A stretch of 9,999 nt of DNA from Actinomycetota bacterium (GCA_005777515.1 SXMA01000041.1:1-9999), one strand, 5' to 3'. Counted from the stretch's first letter, positions 1-7,376 are shown. Made by a program: numbers and translations. The notes: generated by a model not told the origin, from the letters alone.

Positions 1-167
1 CGTGGCGAACCCAAGTAATTGGCGCACTTACTGGACGTGGTTATTCTCAAAAAGAGGCAGAAAGTGCGCTGGATAAAGTACTGGAAAGCTATGGCAAAAC
101 GCCAACAAGTAAAGATACTCCCGAGATGCTAAAGCTAGCGCTGGCGCAATCGCGACAGGAGAGATAG
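1..167 (+). CDS. ruvA: RuvA C-terminal fragment (Holliday junction branch migration complex, DNA-binding subunit)
   Basis: The reading frame is open from the window edge (first whole codon at 3) to a TAG at 165-167, giving the last 54 residues. They fit RuvA domain III: a Gly-rich turn (LTGRGYSQKEAESAL) followed by a terminal helix (EMLKLALAQSRQER). In the family this small three-helix domain is mobile and contacts the RuvB ATPase to regulate branch migration; the tetrameric DNA-binding domains I and II lie outside the window. The stop is only 3 nt before the ruvB ATG, and the ruvB ribosome-binding site (AGGAG, 157-161) lies inside this coding end, so the two are very likely translationally coupled. 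The assignment rests on the domain III pattern and on adjacency to ruvB. The upstream part cannot be assessed. Confidence 0.92.
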   Translation, partial: WRTQVIGALTGRGYSQKEAESALDKVLESYGKTPTSKDTPEMLKLALAQSRQER

Positions 168-170
168 CTC

Positions 171-1208
171 ATGAGCGATGAAGTATTGAGTAGCTCGCTA
201 ACGCCTGAGGAAATTAGCGCCGAGCAGGCCTTAAGGCCAGAAACACTAAGAGATTTTGTAGGACAAAAGCGCGTAAAGGATCAAGTCGATCTGCTGCTTC
301 GGGCAGCTAGAGAGCGCGGCGCTCCAGCAGATCACATTCTCTTTTCAGGTCCTCCTGGTCTTGGAAAAACTACTCTTGCAATGATTGTGGCAAGTGAGAT
401 GGATTCGCCAATAAGAATTACCAGTGGGCCAGCAATTACCCACGCAGGCGATCTAGCTTCAATACTTTCATCCCTTGTTGAAGGCGAAGTTTTATTTTTA
501 GATGAAATACATAGAATGGCAAGGCCAGCAGAGGAGATGCTCTATATGGCGATGGAGGATTTCAGAGTTGATGTTGTGGTTGGCAAAGGACCAGGGGCAA
601 CTGCAATTCCATTAACGCTTCCACACTTTACTTTAGTTGGGGCAACAACTAGGGCAGGCCTTCTTCCAGGGCCGCTTAGAGATCGCTTCGGTTTTACAGC
701 CCATCTAGATTTCTATGATGAATCAGATATTGCAGATATTGTTGCTCGAAGTTCCTCGCTTTTAAATGTTGATATTAGTAAAGATTCAATAGCAGAGTTA
801 GGAAAGCGCTCTCGTGGGACACCGCGTATTGCAAATAGGCTGCTTCGTCGAGTCAGGGATTACGCCCAAGTACATGGGGATGGCAGTATCAATCTTGAGA
901 TAACCAATTCAGCTCTAAAAATGTATGAAGTTGATGAGATCGGACTTGATCGATTAGATAAAGCGATTCTTAGAGTATTGATAGAACAGTTCAATGGTGG
1001 GCCAGTCGGTCTTGGCACTCTTGCGATGGCAGTAGGTGAGGAACGAGAGACTGTTGAATCTGTCGCTGAACCATTTCTGGTCCGCTCAGGATTTATCTCA
1101 AGATCGCCGCGCGGAAGAACGGCTACTGCGGCAGCTTGGCGCCATCTAGGCAAAAAAGCTCCTGAGGTAGCGATGGGGCTTTTCGACAGTGAGGAGCTTG
1201 AGCCCTAG
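171..1208 (+). CDS. ruvB: RuvB, Holliday junction branch migration ATPase (345 aa)
   Basis: RuvB is the AAA+ motor that forms hexameric rings on DNA and, bound to RuvA, pumps Holliday junction arms during recombinational repair before RuvC cleavage. All hallmarks are visible: the N-terminal [11 protein letters not shown] segment (22-31), Walker A GPPGLGKT (60-67), Walker B with DEIH (111-114), sensor 1 GATT (157-160), the arginine-finger region LRDRFG (169-174), sensor 2 [13 protein letters not shown] (215-227), and a winged-helix DNA-binding domain over about 260-335. Length is normal for the family. The ATG at 171 is supported by AGGAG at 157-161 with 9-nt spacing and by the 3-nt gap after ruvA. 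The stop is 11 nt before secD, and a promoter-like sequence for secD is embedded in its last codons. Nothing is truncated or unusual. Confidence 0.98.
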   Translation: MSDEVLSSSLTPEEISAEQALRPETLRDFVGQKRVKDQVDLLLRAARERGAPADHILFSGPPGLGKTTLAMIVASEMDSPIRITSGPAITHAGDLASILSSLVEGEVLFLDEIHRMARPAEEMLYMAMEDFRVDVVVGKGPGATAIPLTLPHFTLVGATTRAGLLPGPLRDRFGFTAHLDFYDESDIADIVARSSSLLNVDISKDSIAELGKRSRGTPRIANRLLRRVRDYAQVHGDGSINLEITNSALKMYEVDEIGLDRLDKAILRVLIEQFNGGPVGLGTLAMAVGEERETVESVAEPFLVRSGFISRSPRGRTATAAAWRHLGKKAPEVAMGLFDSEELEP

Positions 1209-1211
1209 ACT
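1183..1211 (+). promoter_or_regulatory. Candidate secD promoter giving a leaderless transcript
   Basis: A -35-like TCGACA (1183-1188; five of six matches to TTGACA) is followed after exactly 17 nt by a -10-like TAGACT (1206-1211; fits the actinobacterial TANNNT pattern). The secD ATG begins 8 nt after the -10, about where transcription should start, so the message would begin at or within a few bases of the start codon. This fits the lack of a Shine-Dalgarno sequence close to secD. The -10 overlaps the ruvB TAG stop. The sequence match is direct observation; promoter activity is inference. Confidence 0.5.
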
Positions 1212-1219
1212 TTCGCCCC

Positions 1220-2755
1220 ATGTCTTACGGAAATTCACAACGTAACTCTGGTGAGGTCAAAAAACCCCGCCCTGCAAGAACCTTAACTCTCACGGTTCTA
1301 ACCACTCTTATTCTCTATGGCGTTGCCTTTGCAATCGGGGCTACCTCAATCAACTTGGGTTTAGATCTAAGGGGTGGAACAAGTGTCACCTTGCAGCCAA
1401 GACTTCAAGGCGGGCAGAGCGGCGAGATTACCGGTGAATCAATCGATCAGGCTGTCTCAATTATCCGCCAGCGCGTTAACTCACTCGGCGTTGTAGAGGC
1501 CGAAGTAACTGCCGAGGGAACAGGCAATAGCAGACAGATAGTTATCTCGGTTCCGGGAGAGACCGGCAGACGAGTTGTGGACCTTGTTGGTCAAACTGCA
1601 GAACTTAGATTTAGACAGGTATTGCTAGTTGCAGGATCAATTCCAACTCCTGATGATGCTGCTCTGCTTCAAGGCTCAACTCTTAGCCCAGAGCAAGCTG
1701 CAGCATTTCAAGCACTTGATTGCACCAAGCCAGAGTCAACTCTTGGTAGTGGGGGAGATGATGCTAATTCTGTAATGATCACATGCGATAGGGATGGAGC
1801 TGCAAGATACATTCTTGCTCCAGCTCAAGTAGTTGGAAGCGACATAAAGGGTGCGACTGCTGCAATTGATCAACAGAGCGCAAGTGGTTGGTTTGTATCA
1901 CTTGATTTTACTGGAGATGGATCTCGTAAGTTTGGAGAATTAACTCAGAGCGTTGTGAATCTCCCAGAGCCTCAGAATCAGGTAGCAATCGTTCTTGATG
2001 GTGTTGTTGTCTCTGCTCCTAGAATTAATGAAGCAATCTTGGGAGGCAGTGCTCAGATAACTGGCAGCTTTAGCCAACTCGAAGCGCAAGATCTCGCCAA
2101 TGTTTTGAAGTATGGCTCACTACCTCTTGCATTTGATCGGGGCGAAGTTCAGCAAATCTCGCCAACCCTTGGAAATGATCAACTCCAGGCTGGTCTTATC
2201 GCTGGCGGTCTCGGGCTTCTTCTAGTGATGATTTATTCAATATTTTATTATCGAGCTCTTGGCTTTATTGTTGTGGGATCTCTCATTGTTGCTGCCGCTC
2301 AACTAGTGATTCTCTTCCTTCTCTTAGGTGAGTGGGTTGGATTTACCCTAACTCTGGCCGCTGTGGCAGGGGCAATTGTGGCAATCGGAATCACGGCTGA
2401 CTCGTTTATTGTCTACTTTGAACGTATTCGAGATGAAATGCGCGAAGGAAAACCGCTTCGAGTTGCTGCCGAGACTGGTTGGCAGAGAGCGCGTCGTACC
2501 ATCATTGTTGCAGATTTAGTCTCAATTATTTCAGCAGTGATTCTCTATATCGTTTCGGTTGGAAGCGTTCGAGGTTTCGCATTTACTCTCGGATTAACAA
2601 CGCTCGTTGACTTGGTAGTGATCTTCTTATTCACCAAGCCACTTGTGACGCTACTTGCAAAGAATAAATACTTCCAAGCTGGCGGTAGGTACTCTGGTGT
2701 CTCGCCGCGCAGTATTGGTCTTGTGACCGCAACGCCAGAGAGCAAAGGAGCATAA
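1220..2755 (+). CDS. secD: SecD, protein translocase subunit (511 aa)
   Basis: SecD is an RND-type membrane protein that with SecF uses the proton motive force to help pull proteins through SecYEG from the outer face of the membrane. Visible parts: a first transmembrane helix at about 22-44; the D1 motif LDLRGG (48-53); a large external domain to about 315 containing the conserved AIVLDGVVVSAPRINEAI stretch (256-273); then five hydrophobic segments (about 322-340, 347-369, 373-399, 427-447, 450-478). The aspartate in transmembrane 4 needed for proton flow is kept (D394 in ITADSF), in the actinobacterial form rather than the AVDAN of proteobacteria. An in-frame TGA lies upstream at 1199-1201 with no start codon before 1220, so the ATG is well fixed. 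The nearest purine-rich site, GAGGAG at 1191-1196, is 23 nt away, too far for normal use. secF follows after 3 nt. No yajC lies between ruvB and secD. Confidence 0.97.
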   Translation: MSYGNSQRNSGEVKKPRPARTLTLTVLTTLILYGVAFAIGATSINLGLDLRGGTSVTLQPRLQGGQSGEITGESIDQAVSIIRQRVNSLGVVEAEVTAEGTGNSRQIVISVPGETGRRVVDLVGQTAELRFRQVLLVAGSIPTPDDAALLQGSTLSPEQAAAFQALDCTKPESTLGSGGDDANSVMITCDRDGAARYILAPAQVVGSDIKGATAAIDQQSASGWFVSLDFTGDGSRKFGELTQSVVNLPEPQNQVAIVLDGVVVSAPRINEAILGGSAQITGSFSQLEAQDLANVLKYGSLPLAFDRGEVQQISPTLGNDQLQAGLIAGGLGLLLVMIYSIFYYRALGFIVVGSLIVAAAQLVILFLLLGEWVGFTLTLAAVAGAIVAIGITADSFIVYFERIRDEMREGKPLRVAAETGWQRARRTIIVADLVSIISAVILYIVSVGSVRGFAFTLGLTTLVDLVVIFLFTKPLVTLLAKNKYFQAGGRYSGVSPRSIGLVTATPESKGA

Positions 2756-2758
2756 ACC

Positions 2759-3775
2759 ATGAAATTAACTGGTCTTGGTGGAAGGCTCTATCGGGGCGAG
2801 ACATCGATGAATGTCATTCGCGCACGAAAGAAGTGGTATGCGGTAAGCGCTTTGTTTATTGCCCTCTCTTTCTTTGCACTCGGGGCTCAAGGCTTGCGCT
2901 TTGGAATTGAATTCGAGGGCGGATCGGCCTTTGTGGTTTCAACTTCATCTGGAACCGTTGAGCAAGCAAGGGAGGCGGTCGCTGCTGCTGGCTATAGCGA
3001 CAATACGATTATTCAAACTCTAGGTGAAGAAAAGATTCGCATCCAAACTGGCGTTCTAGATGTGGGGCAATCAAATGCAATTCAAGATGCTCTAGCTGCT
3101 GAATTTGGTGTATCAGTTGAGTCGATCGATACTCAAAATGTTGGTCCCTCTTGGGGCGAAGAGATTTCAAAGAAGGCGCTACAGGGACTCGTTGCTTTCC
3201 TAATTTGCATCATGATTTATCTCGCCCTGACCTTCGAACCAAAAATGGCGGTAGCAGCTGTTGTGGCGCTGATTCACGATGTTTTCATCACCGTTGGTCT
3301 CTATGCCTTTATTGGCTTTGAGGTGACGCCCGCAACTGTGATCGGCTTTTTAACAATTCTGGGTTACTCCCTCTATGACACTGTGGTGGTATTCGATAAA
3401 ATTCGTGAGAACACAAAGGGAATCACCAGTACTGGAAAATCTACTTACTCTGATGCGACAAATCTTGCTGTCAATCAGACATTTGTCCGCTCCCTGAACA
3501 CTTCACTGATCGCACTCCTTCCTGTTGCAGCAATTCTTTTTGTCGGAGCAGGTTTATTAGGTGCTGGAACTCTTAAAGATCTAGCGCTAGCACTCTTTAT
3601 CGGTCTTATCGCTGGAACTTACTCATCAATTTTCATCGCCCCTCCAGTCTTGGCTTCTCTTCGTGAGCGTGAGCCAGCGATGAAGGCTCTAAGTGTTCGC
3701 GTCGCGGCAAGGGGCGGAAGCACAGCTAGCCCGTTGCTCTCCAATCGAAAAGGAAAGAAGAGGCGCAAAAAATAG
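2759..3775 (+). CDS. secF: SecF, protein translocase subunit (338 aa)
   Basis: SecF is the partner of SecD in the SecDF proton-driven export complex. The sequence shows transmembrane 1 (about 24-44), a GIEFEGG motif (49-55, the family's D1 motif), a small external domain (about 56-127), the VGPSWGEE segment (128-135), and five further hydrophobic helices between about 136 and 296. Key family residues are kept: D207 in GYSLYDTVVVFDKIREN and R244 in NQTFVRSLNTS, which correspond to the proton-pathway Asp and Arg of SecF. The usual Asp of the D1 motif is Glu here (residue 51), a conservative change. The tail ends in a strongly basic run, RKGKKRRKK, probably cytosolic. The start at 2759 has an excellent AAAGGAG (2744-2750, 8-nt spacing) within the end of secD; a second Met at residue 17 lacks such a site. 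secD and secF are surely co-expressed. Confidence 0.97.
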   Translation: MKLTGLGGRLYRGETSMNVIRARKKWYAVSALFIALSFFALGAQGLRFGIEFEGGSAFVVSTSSGTVEQAREAVAAAGYSDNTIIQTLGEEKIRIQTGVLDVGQSNAIQDALAAEFGVSVESIDTQNVGPSWGEEISKKALQGLVAFLICIMIYLALTFEPKMAVAAVVALIHDVFITVGLYAFIGFEVTPATVIGFLTILGYSLYDTVVVFDKIRENTKGITSTGKSTYSDATNLAVNQTFVRSLNTSLIALLPVAAILFVGAGLLGAGTLKDLALALFIGLIAGTYSSIFIAPPVLASLREREPAMKALSVRVAARGGSTASPLLSNRKGKKRRKK

Positions 3776-3795
3776 GGGAGAAGTAATCTATCCCC
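3775..3795 (+). promoter_or_regulatory. relA start region: distant GGGGAG, 5-bp inverted repeat, and -10-like TAATCT
   Basis: Three signals sit in the 20 nt between secF and relA. GGGGAG (3775-3780) resembles a ribosome-binding site but lies 15 nt from the ATG, further than usual. GGGGA (3775-3779) and TCCCC (3791-3795) form a perfect 5-bp inverted repeat with an 11-nt loop that abuts the ATG and would hide the purine tract if folded. TAATCT (3784-3789) fits TANNNT and would place transcription start exactly at A3796, but no convincing -35 lies at the right spacing. Which signal is used cannot be told from sequence. Confidence 0.3.
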
Positions 3796-5967
3796 ATGAA
3801 CGCCCTAATAACTCCGGTGATTAATCGCCTCAGGGAGAGTCAAGAAGATGGCGAAACGGCAGTTGTTGAACGCGCATTTGAAGTAGCAGAGCGGGCTCAT
3901 AAAGGTCAGTTAAGAAAAAGCGGTGATCCATATATAACTCACCCCGTCGCAGTTGCTGAGATACTTCTTGATTTCGGTCTTGATGCAAATAGCATCGCGG
4001 CAGCCCTCCTTCATGACACCGTGGAAGATACGAGTTATTCCAAAGAATCACTTCGCAAAGATTTTGGTCCCGAGGTCGCCTCACTTGTTGATGGCGTAAC
4101 AAAACTAGATCGTCTGACCTATGGGCCTACTGCGGAGGCTGAGACAGTTAGAAAAATGGTCGTAGCAATGGCAAAAGATATTCGAGTTCTAGTTATTAAA
4201 TTAGCAGACCGTCTTCACAATGCCAGAACTTGGCAATTTGTTGAGCCAGAATCAGCAGAGCGAAAAGCCAGAGAGACTCTTGATATCTATGCGCCGCTAG
4301 CCCATCGCTTGGGAATGAATGCAGTGAAGTGGGAGCTGGAAGACCTTTCCTTCAAATATATTGAGCCAAAGAAGTTTGAAGAAATTGAGCGATTGGTCCA
4401 AGAACGAAATCCTTCCAGGGCAAAGTTAACCAATGAAGTCATTTCCTTAGTGGAGCAAGACTTAGCTTCGGAGTCAATTGCTGCAAAGGTTACTGGCAGA
4501 CATAAACATCTCTACAGCGTCTATCAAAAGATGGTAATTAGGGGACGTGAATTCAATGATATTTATGATCTAGTTGGAATAAGAGTGTTAGTTGAGGATG
4601 TCAGAGATTGCTACGCCGTACTTGGAGCGATTCACGCCAGATGGAGCCCAGTTCCTGGAAGATTTAAAGATTACATTGCGATGCCTAAGTTCAATCTCTA
4701 TCAATCACTTCACACCACTGTAATTGGCCCCAATGGGAAAGCCGTTGAAATGCAGATAAGAACTCATGATATGCACTCAAGGGCTGAATATGGAATTGCT
4801 GCCCACTGGAAATACAAGCTCTCTGGATCACCCAGATCATCAGATTCGCCAGATATGCTCTGGTTAAAGCAACTTCATGAGTGGCAGCAGGAAACCTCTG
4901 ATGTAACCGAGTTTCTCGATGCACTTCGTTTTGATCTTAGAACTCCTGAAACATTCGTCTTCACGCCAAAGGGAAGTGTCATCGCGCTTCCCTTAGGAGC
5001 AACAGCGGTGGATTTCGCCTATGCGGTTCATACCGATGTTGGAAATCGATGCGTAGGAGCGAAAGTTAATGGCAAGTTAGTTTCTTTAGAGGTGCCTTTG
5101 GTTAATGGAGATGTAGTTGAAGTTCTAACTAATAAGGCGGAAACTGCGTCGCCTAGTAGAGATTGGCTCAATTTTGTTAAGTCATCTAGGGCTCGCTCCA
5201 AGATAAAGGCATGGTTTTCTAAGGAGCGACGCGAAGAGGCAATTGATGCGGGGCGAGAATCCATTGCTAGGCAGATGCGAAAGGCAGGACTTCCGCTACA
5301 AAAGATCCTTGGCGGACATAGCTTGCTTCAATTGGCCCATGATCTAAATTACCCGGATATAGAGGCGTTATACGCCGCGGTTGGCGACGGCCATATCTCA
5401 GCAAATCATGTAATCGAAAGGCTCGAATCATCTCTTGGTCTAGCTGAGACTTATGACAGTCCAATTGATGAAGATATAACTACCGCATCACCAAGTCGCA
5501 TCAATAGACGAAGCGCATCTGGCATTATCGTCGAAGGCGTTGATGATGTTTTAGTAAAGCTAGCAAGATGCTGCACCCCAGTGCCAGGGGATCTCATAAC
5601 TGGATTTATCACTCGGGGTAATGGTGTATCGGTTCATAGAAGTGATTGCGTAAATGTTGCCGATCTAAAATTCCATCAAGGCGACCGCATCACTGCAGTT
5701 AAATGGGATGAGGGCGCTAAGTCTGTTTTCTTAGTCAATATTCAGATTGAGGCTCTGGATCGCGCGAGGTTGCTCTCTGACATCACTCGCGCTCTATCTG
5801 ACCAAGAGATCAATATCGTTCATGCAGCTGTTAATACCACTAAAGATCAAGTAGCTTTTTCGCGCTTTACATTCGAAATGGCAGATGCCTCACATCTAGA
5901 GGCAGTCCTAGCTTCAGTAAAGAAAATTGAAGGTGTATACGATGTTTATCGAATTACCAACAATTAA
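3796..5967 (+). CDS. relA: RelA/SpoT family bifunctional (p)ppGpp synthetase/hydrolase (723 aa)
   Basis: This enzyme transfers pyrophosphate from ATP to GTP/GDP to make (p)ppGpp in the stringent response and also degrades it. The hydrolase HD domain looks complete: H49 (YITHP), H73-D74 in HDTVEDT, and D138/N142 in KLADRLHNART. The synthetase domain is also intact: D258 (DIYDLVGIR), G-RFKD-YIA (288-295) and E318 (VEMQIRT). The RFKD form at 289-292 is the one found in bifunctional Rel enzymes, whereas synthetase-only E. coli RelA has EFDD. A TGS domain follows (about 383-445), then a helical region, a conserved-cysteine segment (RCCTPVPGD at 591-599, with H614 and C618), and a C-terminal ACT domain (about 648-720). 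Length is typical. The ATG follows secF by 20 nt; apt, usual between secF and relA in many Actinobacteria, is absent. The TAA overlaps the stop of the convergent DUF349 gene. Confidence 0.97.
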   Translation: MNALITPVINRLRESQEDGETAVVERAFEVAERAHKGQLRKSGDPYITHPVAVAEILLDFGLDANSIAAALLHDTVEDTSYSKESLRKDFGPEVASLVDGVTKLDRLTYGPTAEAETVRKMVVAMAKDIRVLVIKLADRLHNARTWQFVEPESAERKARETLDIYAPLAHRLGMNAVKWELEDLSFKYIEPKKFEEIERLVQERNPSRAKLTNEVISLVEQDLASESIAAKVTGRHKHLYSVYQKMVIRGREFNDIYDLVGIRVLVEDVRDCYAVLGAIHARWSPVPGRFKDYIAMPKFNLYQSLHTTVIGPNGKAVEMQIRTHDMHSRAEYGIAAHWKYKLSGSPRSSDSPDMLWLKQLHEWQQETSDVTEFLDALRFDLRTPETFVFTPKGSVIALPLGATAVDFAYAVHTDVGNRCVGAKVNGKLVSLEVPLVNGDVVEVLTNKAETASPSRDWLNFVKSSRARSKIKAWFSKERREEAIDAGRESIARQMRKAGLPLQKILGGHSLLQLAHDLNYPDIEALYAAVGDGHISANHVIERLESSLGLAETYDSPIDEDITTASPSRINRRSASGIIVEGVDDVLVKLARCCTPVPGDLITGFITRGNGVSVHRSDCVNVADLKFHQGDRITAVKWDEGAKSVFLVNIQIEALDRARLLSDITRALSDQEINIVHAAVNTTKDQVAFSRFTFEMADASHLEAVLASVKKIEGVYDVYRITNN
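5964..5967. other. Convergent stop-codon overlap (TTAA) between relA and the DUF349 gene
   Basis: The palindrome TTAA supplies TAA to relA on the plus strand (5965-5967) and TAA to the minus-strand gene (5964-5966). There is no spacer and no visible stem-loop terminator on either side, so each transcript must end inside, and antisense to, the other gene, or terminate by a Rho-like route. Confidence 0.9.
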
Positions 5968-7268
5968 GAATTAAAATCAGCAAGACCTTTTTGGGCCTCG
6001 CTGAGCCACATACGTCTGGCAGCTGCAGCCTCAAGAAGATCAGCAGCCTTCTTAGAATCTCCATTAGCCTGAGCCTTAGCAGCTTTGGCCTCATATTCGG
6101 CGACAGCATTCGTTAACTGAGCAACGACATCATTCGCTCTTGCAATTGCGGTTGGATCACTACGACGCCATTGCTCCTGCTCGGCCTCTTTAATAGTCAT
6201 CTCCACGCTATCAACGCGCTTATCTAGAACAGAGCGCTTCTTGCGATCGATCATGCCGATCTTGGAGAGCTTCTGGCGAAGGTCGCGGAATTTGCGTCTA
6301 ACATCATCAAGATTAGTAATTGGTAGAAGTGCTTCCATCTCAGCGACAATTGCTTCGCGCTTTTCAAGGTTTGCAGCCATTGATTCGCCGCGCTTCTCCA
6401 GGTCAGCGTTCTTTGTAGTGAAGAAAGTGTCTTGGGCGGCTTTGAATCTAGTCCAGAGCTTGTCATCATCACTCTTCTTGCCTCGACCGCTTGCCTTCCA
6501 TTGATCCATAAGAGTCTTATAACGTCTTGCAGTTGCTACCCAATCGGTTGAGGTAGCAAGAGATTCTGCTTCAACAACAATCTTTTCTTTAGCATCTTTA
6601 ACCTGACCCTGTTGAGCACTAAGACCTGCAAAATGAACCCTGCGACGCTTATCAAACTTGTTGCGCGCAGATGAGAAGCGCTTCCATAACTCTGAATCTG
6701 TTTTTTTATCAAGACGTGGAGCCTTCTTCCACTCATCTAGCAAGACTTTTAGGCGCTCTCCGGTGACCTTCCAGCTAGTTGAATCGATTAAGCCTTCGGC
6801 CTCTATAACTAGAGCTTCCTTTGCGGCGATGGTTGCTGCGCGCTTTTCAGCTTTAGCCTCTGCCTCTGCTGCTTTTTTGGCTTCGTAGGCTGGACGGTGT
6901 TCATCAATTAGTGGTGGAATCTGCTCAAGTGAGCTTCTCAGAGCTTCAAGGTTTCCAACGCCATTTAGATGTTCAATCTGATTTCTTAACTTCTTAACCG
7001 CCTCATTTGCATCTTGAGGAACCATAGCGCCACTAATAATCCTTGCTGCAAGTAGAGCGACCTCTGATGCAACAAGTTCAAATTTACGGACAAAGTAGGC
7101 AAGCGCCTCTTCCGCAGATTTTCCAGGATATGAACCAACTACTTTTTCCCCATCGCTGGTTCGAACGTAAACCATTCCATTTTCATCAACGCGACCAAAT
7201 TTTGAAGGATCACCGATTAGCGCTGCAGCAGCTGAGTTAGGTAGAACTTGATTATCTAGAGCATCCAT
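5964..7268 (-). CDS. DUF349 domain-containing coiled-coil protein of unknown function (434 aa)
   Basis: I recognise this as a DUF349 protein; its biochemical role is not known to me. After a conserved-looking N-terminal segment (GRVDENGMVYVRTSDGE at 25-41, then a helix to about 78) it is almost wholly helical and rich in Ala, Lys and Glu. Three helical repeats of DUF349 type can be traced: about 142-213 (with WK, LLDEWKKA, LWKRFSSAR), about 224-297 (DW, LMDQWKAS, LWTRFKAAQ) and a more divergent one at about 299-370 lacking the tryptophans. A coiled-coil tail (375-430) follows. No signal peptide or membrane helix is seen, so it is probably cytosolic. ATG 7268 is the first possible start: an in-frame TAG lies three codons upstream (7277-7275), with a weak AGGA only 4 nt before the ATG. 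It is the only minus-strand gene here, in the place where an opposite-strand ppiB lies in Mycobacterium. Confidence 0.9.
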   Translation of the reverse strand: MDALDNQVLPNSAAAALIGDPSKFGRVDENGMVYVRTSDGEKVVGSYPGKSAEEALAYFVRKFELVASEVALLAARIISGAMVPQDANEAVKKLRNQIEHLNGVGNLEALRSSLEQIPPLIDEHRPAYEAKKAAEAEAKAEKRAATIAAKEALVIEAEGLIDSTSWKVTGERLKVLLDEWKKAPRLDKKTDSELWKRFSSARNKFDKRRRVHFAGLSAQQGQVKDAKEKIVVEAESLATSTDWVATARRYKTLMDQWKASGRGKKSDDDKLWTRFKAAQDTFFTTKNADLEKRGESMAANLEKREAIVAEMEALLPITNLDDVRRKFRDLRQKLSKIGMIDRKKRSVLDKRVDSVEMTIKEAEQEQWRRSDPTAIARANDVVAQLTNAVAEYEAKAAKAQANGDSKKAADLLEAAAARRMWLSEAQKGLADFNS

Positions 7269-7294
7269 TTGGTCCTACTTTCTCGAACGTTGCG

Positions 7295-7318
7295 CGCCTG
7301 GAGTTTTTCACTCTGGCG
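7295..7318 (-). promoter_or_regulatory. Imperfect hairpin in the DUF349 leader
   Basis: Read on the minus strand, CGCC-A-GAGT-gaaaa-ACTC-CA-GGCG can form two 4-bp stems separated by a small internal loop, closed by a 5-nt loop. It would lie in the 5' untranslated RNA of the DUF349 gene, 26 nt before its ATG. The plus-strand RNA can form the same stems. No T-run follows on either strand, so it is not a normal intrinsic terminator. Function is unknown and the stem is short. Confidence 0.25.
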
Positions 7319-7329
7319 TTGTGGGTTCA

Positions 7330-7357
7330 GCGGTTGGTAAGGGCCAAACGCTACCGC
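7330..7357. repeat. Inverted repeat GCGGT/ACCGC with inner TGG/CCA
   Basis: GCGGT (7330-7334) is the reverse complement of ACCGC (7353-7357). Between them TGG (7335-7337) and CCA (7344-7346) can extend the stem, leaving a one-sided bulge. The right arm overlaps both the candidate -10 of the DUF349 promoter (7348-7353) and the palindrome at 7356-7365. It could be a protein-binding site or part of a folded leader RNA; the sequence alone does not decide, and chance is possible. Confidence 0.25.
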
Positions 7358-7376
7358 CCTAGGGCAAATCTGTAAA
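7348..7376 (-). promoter_or_regulatory. Candidate promoter of the DUF349 gene
   Basis: On the minus strand, TTTACA (7376-7371; close to TTGACA) is followed after 17 nt by TAGCGT (7353-7348; fits TANNNT). Transcription would start near 7341, giving a leader of roughly 70 nt before ATG 7268. The gene needs its own promoter because it stands alone on this strand. Spacing is ideal, but both boxes are only moderate matches. Confidence 0.4.
7356..7365. repeat. Perfect 10-bp palindrome GCCCTAGGGC, possible operator
   Basis: GCCCTAGGGC reads the same on both strands. It lies within the 17-bp spacer of the candidate DUF349 promoter, where a bound repressor would block RNA polymerase. It contains the rare CTAG tetramer. 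The position is suggestive, but no regulator is known and only one copy was noticed. Confidence 0.3.

Noticed and set aside
860..1153. A 97-codon open frame on the minus strand within ruvB.
   Set aside because: It is antisense to the conserved RuvB C-terminal domain, with a low-complexity product and no start signals.
1191..1196. GAGGAG as ribosome-binding site for secD.
   Set aside because: It is 23 nt from the ATG, well beyond workable spacing, and no alternative in-frame start lies nearer.
6241..6504. Plus-strand open frames within the DUF349 gene (also 6658-6888 and 7043-7240).
   Set aside because: They are antisense to a coherent 434-residue coiled-coil protein. The Ser/Arg/Phe-rich products are what Lys/Ala/Glu-rich helices give when read backwards.
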